From: Immersiella caudata
Lineage: Eukaryota; Ascomycota; Sordariomycetes; Sordariales; Lasiosphaeriaceae
NCBI GenBank assembly: GCA_030512335.1
Contig: JAULSU010000005.1
Coordinates: 1,984,001 to 2,048,000 of the forward strand
Direction: 5' to 3'
Length of the DNA: 64,000 nucleotides
Positions 42,230 through 52,563 of this stretch are shown here, in pieces (positions within the stretch are counted from its first letter, which is position 1; each line of letters opens with the position of its first letter). The notes beneath the pieces are model-generated. The model had not been told where the DNA came from. It did no database searches and worked only from the letters and a program-made list of their open reading frames with translations. A program made the translations under genes and the position numbers.

Positions 42230-42985
42230 TTTGGCGGTTGAGTGGTTGAGTGGGTGAGTGAATGGGAGGCGGCGAGTGGAAGTTGAGTGAGTGATGATGA
42301 TGCTTAAACTCTGATGATGATGTTCAGACTTAGGAGTGTCACTGGGATGGAATCTCACAGCTTTATATCTCTTGCGGTGGGGTTTCAGTTTCGTTTGTCA
42401 CTGCCCGATCGACGGAAGAAAGCAAATTGACTGCCTGGTGGGCTGTCGGAAAGTAGAACATAGAACAGCATGCCCGATCAGTCCCTCTCAAGTGACTCAG
42501 GCGGTGGCGAGCGTGTAAGCGAACGTTTTTGATGTTGATAATTTCTGATGTGCTGAACGCCTCAGCTTCAGAGTATTCGGCGAGTCAGAGCTGAGCCATG
42601 TTGCTTGCCCAGGCCGAATGTTGTGAGTACGAGATTGTGTCTATATCATGCTAATTACCATTGCATAGCGAGGTGGCAAGCGATGTTTTGTTGGCAGGCA
42701 GCAACCCAATCAGCATTCATTCTGCATAACCAACCGGTCCAGCGAGGAAAGCAACAAGGCATCAAGGTCAGCTGTACTTGAGCTTTGTGTCCTTTTTGAC
42801 TGGGATCCACCCCTGAGAGAACCCCGAACAGATGAGTCGCGAGACCGATGGAATCTAGCTGTGCACAAGGCCGAATATAGAGCAACGCTGAGTTGATTTG
42901 CTGTAAAATTTGCTTCATACAGCATTCTCGCACACCGAGCGGGATGGTAGATCGAACCAAGATTCTCATCCCTCTTCGCCTACTC
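42230..42985. other. Intergenic, 756 bp
   Basis: Between two minus-strand genes. Contains the upstream region of the secreted protein gene. Short frames only, none recognised. Confidence 0.5.
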
Positions 42986-43830
42986 CTAATACTCATACCT
43001 CAGCTTGAACTCAGCCGGCCCCTTCTCCCCATCCTGCCTCCCCAACGGAGTCATGTCCAGCAACATATAGGTGCCCAGCAACGTCTCTGAACCCCGCGCG
43101 TAGGTCGAGTACGAATGATACACAACCCCATCCTTGCGGAAGAAAACACTGAGTCCCGGTTGCTCCCCGTTCAGATTCCACTTCAGCCCCTTCGCTTCCA
43201 GCTCCGCCGCACTCGCAAAGTTGTACTCGACAGGACGCACCGCCTGGTTCATGGTGACGTGGAAGTCATAGTTGAAGTCGGAATCGTGGCTCGAGTACCA
43301 GGGGAAGGTCCAACCGATCTTGTTCTTCCACCCCTCGAGTTTCTCAAAGGGGGCCCGGGAAATGACCACCAGGTTGGTGTTGCGCGAGCGGAGGTGGCGG
43401 AGGTCGGGGATGTGTTCGGCTTCATTCAACGTCAGCTTCCACAAACGGTTGATTCATGGGGGACTGGCTCTCGTAGCTCACCGACGTATGCGCATCCCCT
43501 ACATCCCATCTCAGCATCAGGGCCAAACATGAAGTGATAGACGATGAGCTGGTCCTTGCCGTCGAACAGGTCGTCAAGGGTCAAGACAGAACCGTTGGGC
43601 CCAAAAAATTTGTATTCCTTGTCGAGCTTGACCATGGGGAGCTGGCGGAGCTCCGACGCGAGAGCATCGCGGGCGCGAGTCAGCTCCTTTTCCTTTTGCA
43701 GGAGCGCTTTACGGGCGGTGAGCCATTCGGATGGGGAGATAATCTGCACGAGGGGTCAGTGCTTCGGTTCGGGAGGGGCGCCACGGTGGAGAGTAATTAA
43801 TGGACAGACTTTTGGTTGACTGTCAGCCAT
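42986..43830 (-). CDS. DUF899 thioredoxin-like family protein
   Basis: Three exons: 43830-43810, 43743-43482, 43419-42986; 238 aa. Exon 1 encodes only MADSQPK and uses a weak donor (GTCTGT), so an alternative start is possible. Intron 2 is 62 nt with a GCTGAC branch. Family features: EWLTARKALLQKEKELTRARD, FFGPNGSVLTLDDLFDGKDQLIVYHFMFG, CRGC (CxxC-like pair), HIPDLRHLRSRNTNLVVISRAPFEKL and GWTFPWYSS. DUF899 proteins have a thioredoxin/AhpC-like fold; the reaction is unknown. Intact. Confidence 0.88.
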
Positions 43831-44845
43831 GTTGGCGGGTTGGGAAGTGTTGCGATCGAAATGTAGAAACTGATTGTCTGAGGAACAATAGTGGGATTGT
43901 GGTAACCCCGCCTCTTTGTCGGAATTTTATATCTGAAGCCCTTTCCCCGTTTGCCATCTTAACAGTGGTCTTTGTGATTCAACCCAACCGTAAGCAATTG
44001 CTGTGCGTTCAAGAATAGCGAGTGAACAATTTAATGTCACTGTGATGAATGTTAGCAGCCACGCAAAGGCCATCGCTAACATTGAAACCTGAGCACGGTG
44101 CATGATTAGTGAACACCCCGCAGCTCCTCCTTGTCGAGGCAGGCGGCGTCCACCCACGCGCGTCGGCTTGCGCGTAAGCGGGCATTTCAACGCCAAAGCG
44201 ACGCGTTATCACATGAGCTGGAACCAATCTGACCAAGAGGCGCGGACGTGGGTTGCCGTTACCGGTCCAATGTGTTGGCAGTACTTCCACAGATGAGGCT
44301 GCAGGTGGTGGTTTGCGGTTGCGAGGGGGCGAAGGAGAGAGCGTGATTGGATTGGGGAACAGCCAGGCTCCCGCGTGACCCCCAGCGTCTCTCCGCTGTT
44401 CCTTCCTCCCCCGTCACCTACTCCCCACAGCCACAACGTCACCACAGGGCGTTCCCTCCTTGACAATTTCGGCTTCCATGCCTCGTTCGCCTCGTTTCCT
44501 CCGGCCCCTCATGGGCGCGCTGCCGAGGGGGATACTTTTTTCTGGCTGGAGCCTTGTACCTCGATATTATCCTTTCAGCTTCACTTCAATTCCATTTCCT
44601 CAATATTTCTTTTGGGGGTTTACTTCAAGATGTATTGGCAAGCCACGACTCTCGTTGCCAATGAGTTGAGCCAGCTAAGCGCCCTTGGCATGTATTCAGT
44701 CATGACGAAGTCGACCTGAACGCCACATATCCTTGGCATTGCCTCTTGGTAATTTGTCAATACTTCAACACCAACGCGTCTCGCTCAATGTCGATATGAT
44801 TCGCCTTCTTTACTTCCAGAAGCAAGAGGCCGCATCATTAACAGG
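43831..44845. other. Divergent intergenic region, about 1 kb
   Basis: Separates the minus-strand DUF899 gene from the plus-strand membrane-protein gene. Contains TATA-like and pyrimidine-rich patches near 44560-44600. No gene, repeat or RNA recognised. Confidence 0.5.
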
Positions 44846-46705
44846 ATGTCGGACAAGCCGCACATCTACACCGGGTTGTGGACCGATTGGACTAGGGATT
44901 CACCGACCCGACACATCACTCGTCCGGACAGAGATGCCTTCATCCTCATCACCTTCCTCAGTCTCGTGATCCCCCTCTCGATTGCTTCGTTCTGGAAAGC
45001 ACTATGCGCGGCCCTTTGGCCCAGGATATCTGCAGACATGAACCGCAGGACTTCCCACAACGGTTTCAAACCCGATGGGTTTGCTACTGTGATCTTCCAA
45101 GCCTGCACGGCCCTGCGCTCTAAGTCGATGCGCCGTTCTTCCCGGTTTCTCATCGCCTTCGTTGCCGTATTCACATTCTTGTGCTTTGCCACCTCGATTG
45201 GCTTGCCGATCGGACTGTCGGACAGCATACCATATGGAGAGGAGAACCCAATCGTCCGGGCTTCCGGCACCATCCAGAACATGGTCATCCTCGGGGACGC
45301 AAACCAGGACTTTCGGCTCGCTACGCTACGAAATCTCAATCTCACCCTTGCGGCCGCCGAGTACTACCAGTCGTGTTACCTCGAGACCACCACCCTTGGT
45401 TGCCAGTCGAATCTCGTCAGTCCACGACTCCATTGGGAAGAGAGGGAAGACATTGAATGTCCCTTTGCTGGAGGCATCTGCGAGGAACCAGACACTTCAG
45501 GCCGTTTGCGACTCGAAACAGGGTGGATATCCCTCTACGACCTCGGCATCAATACTGCTTCAAAGTTTCATTTCAAAAAGGCAATGGAATGCAGTCCCCT
45601 CGAAGCCTCCTACTTCGTCGGCCAGCCCCCAGTGACCTCGACAGACGACCCCGACGTCACTTGGACGGTGAGTTTTGGCTCCAGCAAGACGTTGGAGCTC
45701 CGCATTCGAACCCAGCTACTCGGCAAGGCAGGGACTCTCAAACTGAGGTCCTACTCAGCGAACAACCGCACTAATAGTCCGTTCTACCCTTCACTCCTCC
45801 GGCTGGACGGTGCCGTCACCGCCCTCGTTCTCGAAGCTGGTGCCGTGTTCTATACCGAGCCGGTCGATGACCCCGTCTTCTTGGCAAACTTCTCGTTACC
45901 GCTTGAGCTCTACGACCCTCCGCGCTGGGTGGCGGATCAGGCAATCAGGCTAGTCGCTTGCGTCGACCAATACATGGTCTGCAACGACCCAGCTGAGGGC
46001 TGTGGGACTTGGAAATCCCCCCTCGGGGTCTCTCAAGTAGGGGAGGAACTCATCAAGTCCCACGAAGACAAGATCGCATCCCATGTCCTCACGTACGCAT
46101 TGGAGAACACTGACCTCCACAACGTCATTGCCGGTCGAGAGGCTGGGGCGCTCCAGCTGCAGCGATGGGTCTTCGGGGACATGGTGTACAGCGTCCCGAG
46201 CCAGCCTTGGTTCGAGGAAATGAGGGGCTGGTTTGGCATCTCACTCGCGAAGCTGCAGCTCCAAATCCTATCCATGGCGCACCCGACGTCGTTTCTCAAT
46301 CCGGAGGGTTTTGTGAGCTTCTCGACTTTTCCGGGTGTTGAACCTTCGGATGTCGCTGATGTGTGTTCGAGGGTATTGTCACGGGAGGGAGACTTTACAA
46401 ATCTCGATTTTGACGCCTTTGTCGGAACTCTGACGGCCTTTTTGGTCATTCTGTTTGTCTCGGAGGCTACGTTTCGGGTCTTGCAGCGGAAGGAGAACCG
46501 GCTTCGGCAAGAAGCAGTGCAACTTGATCAGCTGGCACCGGTATATTCGGGTAGCCAAGTCGACTCACCGCCGCCGGTGTCTGATGAGGTAGCAGAAGCA
46601 GGTGCTCCTTCGGCCTCGTATCCATCTTCCCGGCCACCAACTGGTACTATGGGACAGGTTAATCGTCCTGTGGCGACGGCATCGAATGACGGCCTGCTTG
46701 CCTAA
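44846..46705 (+). CDS. Three-pass membrane protein with large extracytoplasmic domain
   Basis: Intronless, 619 aa. Transmembrane segments at about 30-55 (ILITFLSLVIPLSIASFW), about 100-122 (FLIAFVAVFTFLCFATSIG) and about 530-550 (GTLTAFLVILFVSEATF). The ~400-residue region between the second and third contains paired Cys (QSCYLETTTLGC, IECPFAGGIC, VACVDQYMVCNDPAEGC) and several NXT/S sites, so it probably faces outside. The C-terminal tail is Pro/Ser-rich. This layout is common in fungal hypothetical proteins, often in expanded families; no function recognised. Confidence 0.83.
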   Translation: MSDKPHIYTGLWTDWTRDSPTRHITRPDRDAFILITFLSLVIPLSIASFWKALCAALWPRISADMNRRTSHNGFKPDGFATVIFQACTALRSKSMRRSSRFLIAFVAVFTFLCFATSIGLPIGLSDSIPYGEENPIVRASGTIQNMVILGDANQDFRLATLRNLNLTLAAAEYYQSCYLETTTLGCQSNLVSPRLHWEEREDIECPFAGGICEEPDTSGRLRLETGWISLYDLGINTASKFHFKKAMECSPLEASYFVGQPPVTSTDDPDVTWTVSFGSSKTLELRIRTQLLGKAGTLKLRSYSANNRTNSPFYPSLLRLDGAVTALVLEAGAVFYTEPVDDPVFLANFSLPLELYDPPRWVADQAIRLVACVDQYMVCNDPAEGCGTWKSPLGVSQVGEELIKSHEDKIASHVLTYALENTDLHNVIAGREAGALQLQRWVFGDMVYSVPSQPWFEEMRGWFGISLAKLQLQILSMAHPTSFLNPEGFVSFSTFPGVEPSDVADVCSRVLSREGDFTNLDFDAFVGTLTAFLVILFVSEATFRVLQRKENRLRQEAVQLDQLAPVYSGSQVDSPPPVSDEVAEAGAPSASYPSSRPPTGTMGQVNRPVATASNDGLLA

Positions 46706-48273
46706 TATCCCGACGATGCCACTACTGACCTGAAGGCCTTCGTCAAGGTTGATGGCCTGTCGGCATCGGTGGAACAGATGGTGCAGATGAATGGCCTTTT
46801 ACTTCGAACAAAGCGTCGTCTTTTGGGTGATTTGTGGGATGAGGATGAGTGTAGGATTATGTCTTTTATGGAGAGAACGTCTATTTGCACCATGCACGCA
46901 CATTCACACACATAACCTCCGCCCTTGACAGAACTGACCGTAACCATTACAACAGGACCCTAAGGCCCCGTATAAAGTAAGACAATGCGTTTAGGTTGGC
47001 ATGAAAGGCGCCTGGCCTTGAAAACGAGGCCTTAGATAATGGAAAAGCGTGAAATTCGGCTTCCAGGTTCCGTATGTTTCTCCCCTTTGGAATCTGCCCG
47101 CTACAGGGAGAAGTTATCACTGTTTGATTATTACAGATTCCTTTTTCTCTCAAACCCTAGATGCGCTCTAAGTCGGTAGATCCATCCGAAGCGATATCAT
47201 ACACGCCGCGACTGCCCCTTGCGAGACTCTGGAGAATCGCAATACCAATGCCACTTTGAAGAATACGGCCGATCCGCATGCGGACATCAAGTATGTCCGG
47301 GCTAGGCCGTTGGATACTTGCATCTTTCTGCTGCTTTGCGATTTCCTTTGTCTTTTGCTTGCGCCGGTTTCGACCAGATGGATTCAGCTTTACGGCTTTG
47401 GTGAATAGGCCACCAGCAACAGCGGGCAGCTAAACAGCTGCCTAACAAAGTGCTTGAATTCCCTTGGGCGGATGTCGATTAGACGGATTCAGCCTCAGGG
47501 CTTTGGGAGGAATGGATTTGTCTTTGGTATGTCGGCTTTAAATCGCCGTGCTCAGGTTTCTGGGGAATTATCACAGCAAGGAAAAATACATGGGACCTTG
47601 TTGTTGAAAGTACTTCGATTCTGTCGACTCATTTGCTGCCGATTTACTCTTAGAGAGCGCTATATCTTAATACTACAGAATATCACACATTCAGCTAAGC
47701 TGTTTGGACTTGCAGTCGTCGGCCGTGGTCACAGGATGGTCTTTAAGGCTGGTCGGGGATGTGGATCTGGATGGGGCCAAGTTTCGTAAGCATTCGAATG
47801 AAGGTGACTGATGAACTAAGTTGTTTGTTTGTGTGTATATGCGGCGATGGAGGGAGCTCCTTTCGTTTTGTTCGTTGGTGGTCGTCGAAGACGCTATCAA
47901 GGCTGTCTGAAGCTGGGAAGCTTTGCGAAAAAAAAAAAAAAAAAAGCAAAATTGGCATGCCTGTTTCAAGTCCCGCGGCAAATGCCCCAAACAAAGAGCC
48001 CTCATCCTTCGTACATCGCTCAGCCCAAAGCTCAGTTGAGGCGCTCATCAAGCTTTGGCAGGGCCGCCCCATGTTGACATTAGGGGTTGGTCGGACCCGT
48101 ACTTGCCTGTACCTAATCGCGTGCTCCGATTGGCTGCGATAGCTAACGCCAAGGTAGCGACGCAGATCCGGCAGCTGTCACTCGAAAGTCAATTTGTGCC
48201 CAAGATCTCACTCGACCGCACCTTCTCCATATCACCGCTTCCATCGCCCGCTTCTGCGCATATCCCTCTCAAC
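46706..48273. other. Intergenic, 1.57 kb, with coding relic and A18 run
   Basis: Upstream region of the HET gene. Contains an 18-A run at 47928-47945 and a Met-less minus-strand coding-like stretch described separately (47160-47430). The frame of the HET gene is open back to 48055, but those codons lack conserved content. Confidence 0.45.
47160..47530 (-). pseudogene. Unrecognised degenerate coding relic
   Basis: On the minus strand, codons from about 47427 to the TAG at 47160-47162 read through about 88 sense codons with normal protein composition (AVKLNPSGRNRRKQKTK and SPDILDVRMRIGRILQSG are samples) but no start Met. About 95 bp upstream (47482-47525) the sequence repeats part of it: KALRLNPSNRHPPK against KAVKLNPSGRNRRK, with stops between. 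This looks like a duplicated, decayed gene tail. I cannot name the family. Confidence 0.35.
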
Positions 48274-51200
48274 ATGGCCACGGACACAAGCAGTGTCAGT
48301 GAAGCTGAACCGGCAATGCGCACGGTGGATTTTTCCCAGAATCCGCCAGTGATGCAGGTCACCACGCTTCTCCGGCGCATGTGGCAGATCGACCCTGACG
48401 CCATTCCCAACCCCGGCGACGATGTCGAGCAACTATCTCAAAACGTCATGCTCAACATCGGCAAATGGATGCAGGAGGTATCCCTGGAAGAACGGTGGGA
48501 TGACGAGGTTTGGAAATCCCGCACGACATACGCTCTGCTCGATCCTCCCGAGGGGCCGGAGACGGGCACCAGCGATCAAGATGACGCCCAGGGACCGCTC
48601 TTCACACCATTTCGGCGTTCCATCTACGTAATTTACAACCACGTCTTTTGGGACACGTACAAGGCGTTGAAAGGAGAAGTGGAAGAAGCAGGGTTGACGA
48701 TAGGCGAGTTTAAGCCTCCCAACACGTCCCTGATGGTGTTGAGCAACGCCAAAGACGAGTTGCGCGATGTTGAACATCTGTTTCTCGCCGATTGTTTCGT
48801 ATACCCCGTTTGGATTACCTCGGGTATCTTGTTGTCATTTACCGTTGACGGAATGGAGAAGTCGGTGGTCGTTGGGGCCGACGGCGAAGCTTGCACTTTC
48901 GCCTTGTGGTTCCGCGCTGGGACGTTGGCAAAGATCAGAGTTTCGCCTGTGTCAGGCGCTGATGGTGAGCATCCCAGCCGCGTGCTTGTCTTGCTTGCCC
49001 TTGGCCAGTGCGAGCCGAGACTACCTTTTCCACTCGAGGAGCACACGATCGGTCCCCTGGGAGTGGGGCCGTCGGGGCAAAGGTTCGGCGCTGACGAGGG
49101 CGACAGAACCGCTCCTGAGTTTTGGCCGGAAGCTGACCATCTTGCTCGGGCTATATTCCTCAAAGCTGGCGACGATGCTGAACGGTGTACCTTTGACGAG
49201 GTCCATGGCAGGGTTGAGGAATGGACCGAGAACGCACAGGCTGACGCAAACACCGATAACGATGGCAGCGGCAGTTCTCCTTTATACTCGCCGCTGCCGG
49301 AGAACCGGAGCATCCGGCTGCTCGTCATCGAACCCGCTTCCTCGGGGAAGGACGAACTGCAGACTCGACTCATGGTGGTCTCGCTCGACGACAAGCCCGG
49401 CTTTGAGGCTCTATCATACACGTGGGGAGATCCGAGCGACAAGACACATCTACGATGTGGCAAAGCCATGGTTTCCATCCCGCGCAACCTCGAGGACGCC
49501 CTCAAGAGACTTCGACCCAAATCTACGCCTCGCTGTGTGTGGGCGGACTCGGTGTGTATCAACCAGGAAGACATCCAGGAGAGGGGCCAACAGGTGTCCA
49601 TCATGCGCGATATCTACCGAGCCGCCGACAACGTTCTTGTGTGGCTAGGCAAAGACGATGGTGCCCAAGCCAAGAGGGCATTCACGGCCGCCTGTAATAT
49701 CGTCCGTCGCTGGCGCCCGACCGGTGATCGGCTGGCATTCTCAAGCTACGCCAATCTGTTAGAGCCCCTGACCGAGGAAGGCCTCGCTCCTTTCCGCGAA
49801 GTGATCGACAAGGAGGCATGGCAGTCCCTCCGCTTGCTGTTTGAGTCCAAATACTTCAGCCGGTTTTGGATCATCCAAGAAATTGCCCTCGGAGGGTCGG
49901 CCCTTGTTCACTGGGGAGAGCACTGCATATCGTGGGGGGTCCTGGGAATCTGCGCCAGCTGGATGATGACGAGCGGTTGGGCCTTTAGGCCAGATGGATC
50001 CATCAACGCCGCCTACAACGCCTTCTTGATATATCTCCTGCCGCTCGCCAGCAGGAGCGGGATATCCCCCTTCTCCAAGCTCGACCTCTCCGTTGTCCTA
50101 GGCGCCACAATGGGGCGTTTCGAGTCCACCGACGCGCGAGACCGCATCTTCGCCCTCCTCGGCATGCCCTTCGCCGGAAACGACCCGGAGGCCCGCCACA
50201 CGCTGTTGAACCCCGACTACAGCCAAGACGTCCGCTCTGTTTACACCGAAGCCGCGCGACGCATCCTCGAGCAAGACCAACACCTCCGCTGCCTCAGCGC
50301 AGTCCAGCACGGCCCCGAACTCGACCCCGACCCTTCGTCTTCCTACCCTTCCTGGGTTCCCCGATGGGACCAATCCCCCCACGCCGAGCCCCTCGCCCTC
50401 CGAAACGAGCAAGGCTACTACGCCAACGGCGGCGAGCTCTTCTGTCCCTCGCCTTCCACCTTCCGAGCCAACAACACCCTCACACTCCTCGGCCTCCCCT
50501 GCGGCACCGTGACCGAAACCAGCGAGGAGCTCACCAAAGACAACCTGAGCCTCGAGACCCTGAGAAACGCCTCCCACCGCCAAGCCGCCCTGACCCTCTT
50601 CGCCCACCTCAACGACGAAGGAAACCAGTATCGCGCCTCTTGGAGCGCCACCCTCGAAAAATTCACCCTCTTCGGCTGCGCGGACCCAGAGTACCAAGCC
50701 TCCGTCTTCGCTGGCGGCAAGGCCCTCAGCGCGGTCGTCAGCGCGCAGCCGGGAAAGTACGGAATGCGCGCGTCAGTTGAGATGCTCGATGGCGAGCGGG
50801 CGAGGACCGACAACCTTGGCGAGTTTCTCTTGTACTGGCGCGAGCGCGTGTCATGGAGGGAGGAAGAGCTGCGGCCGAGGAGGGGGATGATGGGTGCTTT
50901 TTGGAGGGCGGTGGAGGAGAATGGGTCGCCGTATATGCGGGAGCGGGCGCTGTGTGCTGTGAATACCCTGGCGCGGCGGAGGGTGTTCATGTTTTCCGGG
51001 CATGACGGTGAGATGGTGGGCTTGGGGCCTGCGGCGATGAGGGAGGGGGATGCAGTCGTCGTACTGTTTGGGGGCGTGGTACCGTTTGTGTTGCGTCCTT
51101 GTGAGGATGCAGAAGGAGGCAAGTTTTGGAGGTTGGTTGGGGAGTGTTTTGTGCCGGGGTTGATGCAGGGGGAGGCAGTGGAGAGGGCTGGGCTATTGGT

Positions 51201-51327
51201 CGATGGGACGTTTACCAGGACCGACCGTGGGGCGTTAAGTTTGACGCCGCCATCGAGAGAGGAGAGGGATCCGAGGATGGAGAGGGTGGCTGGGGAGTAT
51301 GGTGTTTGTAAGTTTGAGATCCAGTGA
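48274..51327 (+). CDS. HET-domain protein with long N-terminal region
   Basis: Heterokaryon-incompatibility (HET) domains trigger cell death when unlike fungal strains fuse. Intronless, 1017 aa from the ATG at 48274, which follows a CTCTCAACATGG context; an upstream extension to 48055 is open but unlikely. HET core motifs: FEALSYTWGDP (from residue 377), CVWADSVCINQEDIQER, ADNVLVWLG (ends 459) and SRFWIIQEIALGG (about 530), then RDRIFALLGMPF and YPSWVPRWD in the C-terminal part. HET usually starts within the first ~100 residues; here about 376 residues precede it, including IYVIYNHVFWDTYKAL and a predicted beta-rich region around TSGILLSFTVDGMEKSVVVG. No NACHT or ankyrin part is attached. Confidence 0.9.
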   Translation: MATDTSSVSEAEPAMRTVDFSQNPPVMQVTTLLRRMWQIDPDAIPNPGDDVEQLSQNVMLNIGKWMQEVSLEERWDDEVWKSRTTYALLDPPEGPETGTSDQDDAQGPLFTPFRRSIYVIYNHVFWDTYKALKGEVEEAGLTIGEFKPPNTSLMVLSNAKDELRDVEHLFLADCFVYPVWITSGILLSFTVDGMEKSVVVGADGEACTFALWFRAGTLAKIRVSPVSGADGEHPSRVLVLLALGQCEPRLPFPLEEHTIGPLGVGPSGQRFGADEGDRTAPEFWPEADHLARAIFLKAGDDAERCTFDEVHGRVEEWTENAQADANTDNDGSGSSPLYSPLPENRSIRLLVIEPASSGKDELQTRLMVVSLDDKPGFEALSYTWGDPSDKTHLRCGKAMVSIPRNLEDALKRLRPKSTPRCVWADSVCINQEDIQERGQQVSIMRDIYRAADNVLVWLGKDDGAQAKRAFTAACNIVRRWRPTGDRLAFSSYANLLEPLTEEGLAPFREVIDKEAWQSLRLLFESKYFSRFWIIQEIALGGSALVHWGEHCISWGVLGICASWMMTSGWAFRPDGSINAAYNAFLIYLLPLASRSGISPFSKLDLSVVLGATMGRFESTDARDRIFALLGMPFAGNDPEARHTLLNPDYSQDVRSVYTEAARRILEQDQHLRCLSAVQHGPELDPDPSSSYPSWVPRWDQSPHAEPLALRNEQGYYANGGELFCPSPSTFRANNTLTLLGLPCGTVTETSEELTKDNLSLETLRNASHRQAALTLFAHLNDEGNQYRASWSATLEKFTLFGCADPEYQASVFAGGKALSAVVSAQPGKYGMRASVEMLDGERARTDNLGEFLLYWRERVSWREEELRPRRGMMGAFWRAVEENGSPYMRERALCAVNTLARRRVFMFSGHDGEMVGLGPAAMREGDAVVVLFGGVVPFVLRPCEDAEGGKFWRLVGECFVPGLMQGEAVERAGLLVDGTFTRTDRGALSLTPPSREERDPRMERVAGEYGVCKFEIQ

Positions 51328-51426
51328 AGCTGTGGAAGACGAGGGACCAGATGGACCAGATGGCACAGCTGAGCGGCAAGCGTTTGCGCTGTTTTAGCGA
51401 TTACTACGTAACGGTCATCTCACATC

Positions 51427-51519
51427 AGACTCTGTCACGTCAGACTCCCCCCGAACACTAGACTCTCTTACACCAGACTCTCTCACACCAGACTCTCTTA
51501 CATCAGACTCCCTCACACC
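51427..51519. repeat. 15-bp coding minisatellite, about six units
   Basis: Plus-strand consensus AGACTCTCTCACACC; units begin at 51427, 51442 (18 bp), 51460, 51475, 51490 and 51505. On the minus strand they encode V-R-E-S-G/D repeats at the C-terminus of the surface protein. Period divisible by three, so copy-number change would preserve frame. Confidence 0.85.
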
Positions 51520-52336
51520 ATATCCCCTTTCACTCGGTGGAAGGTCCGGCGTTGAGCCTTCCATCCCAGCAACGTCATGTGTATCGAGCTCATGGTCCAT
51601 ATGAGCCGCCTGCAGCTCGGTAGCCGCAACCTTCACGTCCACCTCAACGACATGATGATCGGAAAGCTCATGCCTCGTCATGTGATGGTCCGATCCCTTC
51701 TCGTCCGCGGAGTCCGCTTCTCTGCTACCTCCGCTCCTCAAGGACATTTCCCGTCGCTTGTTGCGGACCCAGAAAGCCCAAACGGAAACCAAAGCTAGCA
51801 GAACAAAACCTCCAACTATGCCACCCGCACCCCCCCCCCCCCCCTTTCTCAAGTCTAGCCAGCGGGGCGCGCCCGTACCCGACGCCTACCACGGTGGCGG
51901 TGGCGCTGCTTGCGGCGATATGATTTGCTGCCGTAGCGGTGGCACCCATCAATGAAACGGTGGTGTATATCTGACGTTAGATCCGCTTCTTGTAGTAGCG
52001 ACTTGGGTTCGCGCACCCAGCTTCAATGTCAGACGACACTTGGTTGCGGAGGCAGGGTTGCAAATATAACTGAAGGGACAGCATCTGCCACCAACTAATT
52101 CAGGGCAAGCGACGAAACCATCATAGCCTGGACACGGGTCGGGAACCATCTTTTCCACGAACACAATACCGTCACCCACCAGCGTAGGGGCAGGGTAGAA
52201 GCATTCGTCGAGTCCGCAATCGAGGCGGACGGGACAGCATCCGCCGAGACTCTTTTTTTGGACAGGTGTAGAAGCCTTCTGTTGCACAAGCCGATGCTTG
52301 CGTGTCATTTTGTGAGAGTGTCGGCACTGGAGTCGA

Positions 52337-52386
52337 CAGGAGGAGAGACAGGAGGAGAGACAGGAGGAGAGACAGGAGGAGAGACA
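52337..52386. repeat. 12-bp coding minisatellite, four units
   Basis: AGGAGGAGAGAC repeated four times on the plus strand, almost without change. On the minus strand it encodes L-L-L-S units that make up most of the hydrophobic N-terminus of the surface protein. Confidence 0.85.
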
Positions 52387-52563
52387 AGAGGTGGATTTTT
52401 TTTCGTCGTATCATTTTGTTTGTTCGTTGATATGAACAAAGATGAAGACGATTGGAAGTTCGTTGATGCGGTGAGAGTTGTAGTGGGAGATTAGCCCAGC
52501 CTCAATCCTACCGTTTCTCATGCAGGGGTCTTCGGTGATCTCTCGTGGGACCTTTCACCGTCG

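Larger units (their letters stand above)
51415..52414 (-). pseudogene. Cys-rich single-pass surface protein locus, frames broken at homopolymers
   Basis: Starts at the ATG at 52414 (MIRRKK) with a Leu/Ser signal-like helix made of LLLS units, then CATEGFYTCPKK. At an A7 run (T7 on plus, near 52253-52259) the Cys-rich reading jumps frame to SLGGCCPVRLDCGLDECFYP, CPGYDGFVACPELVGGRCC and ICNPASATKC. After about 51965 another frame carries TVSLMGATATAANHIAASS, reaching a G15 run (C15 at 51830-51844), beyond which a TM helix (GGIVGGFVLLALVSVWAFWV) lies in a third frame, followed by NKRRE and a His/Asp-rich tail ending in VRES(G/D) repeats. Layout (signal, Cys-rich ectodomain, one TM, repeat tail) is typical of fungal surface proteins. 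An intron with a CTAACGTCAG end near 51977 may explain part of the second change. Typed as pseudogene because the reference sequence is broken; it may be variable and not dead. Confidence 0.55.

Noticed and set aside
48055..48273. N-terminal extension of the HET protein by 73 codons
   Set aside because: No ATG at its start (opens with a non-ATG codon) and no conserved content; the ATG at 48274 has better context.
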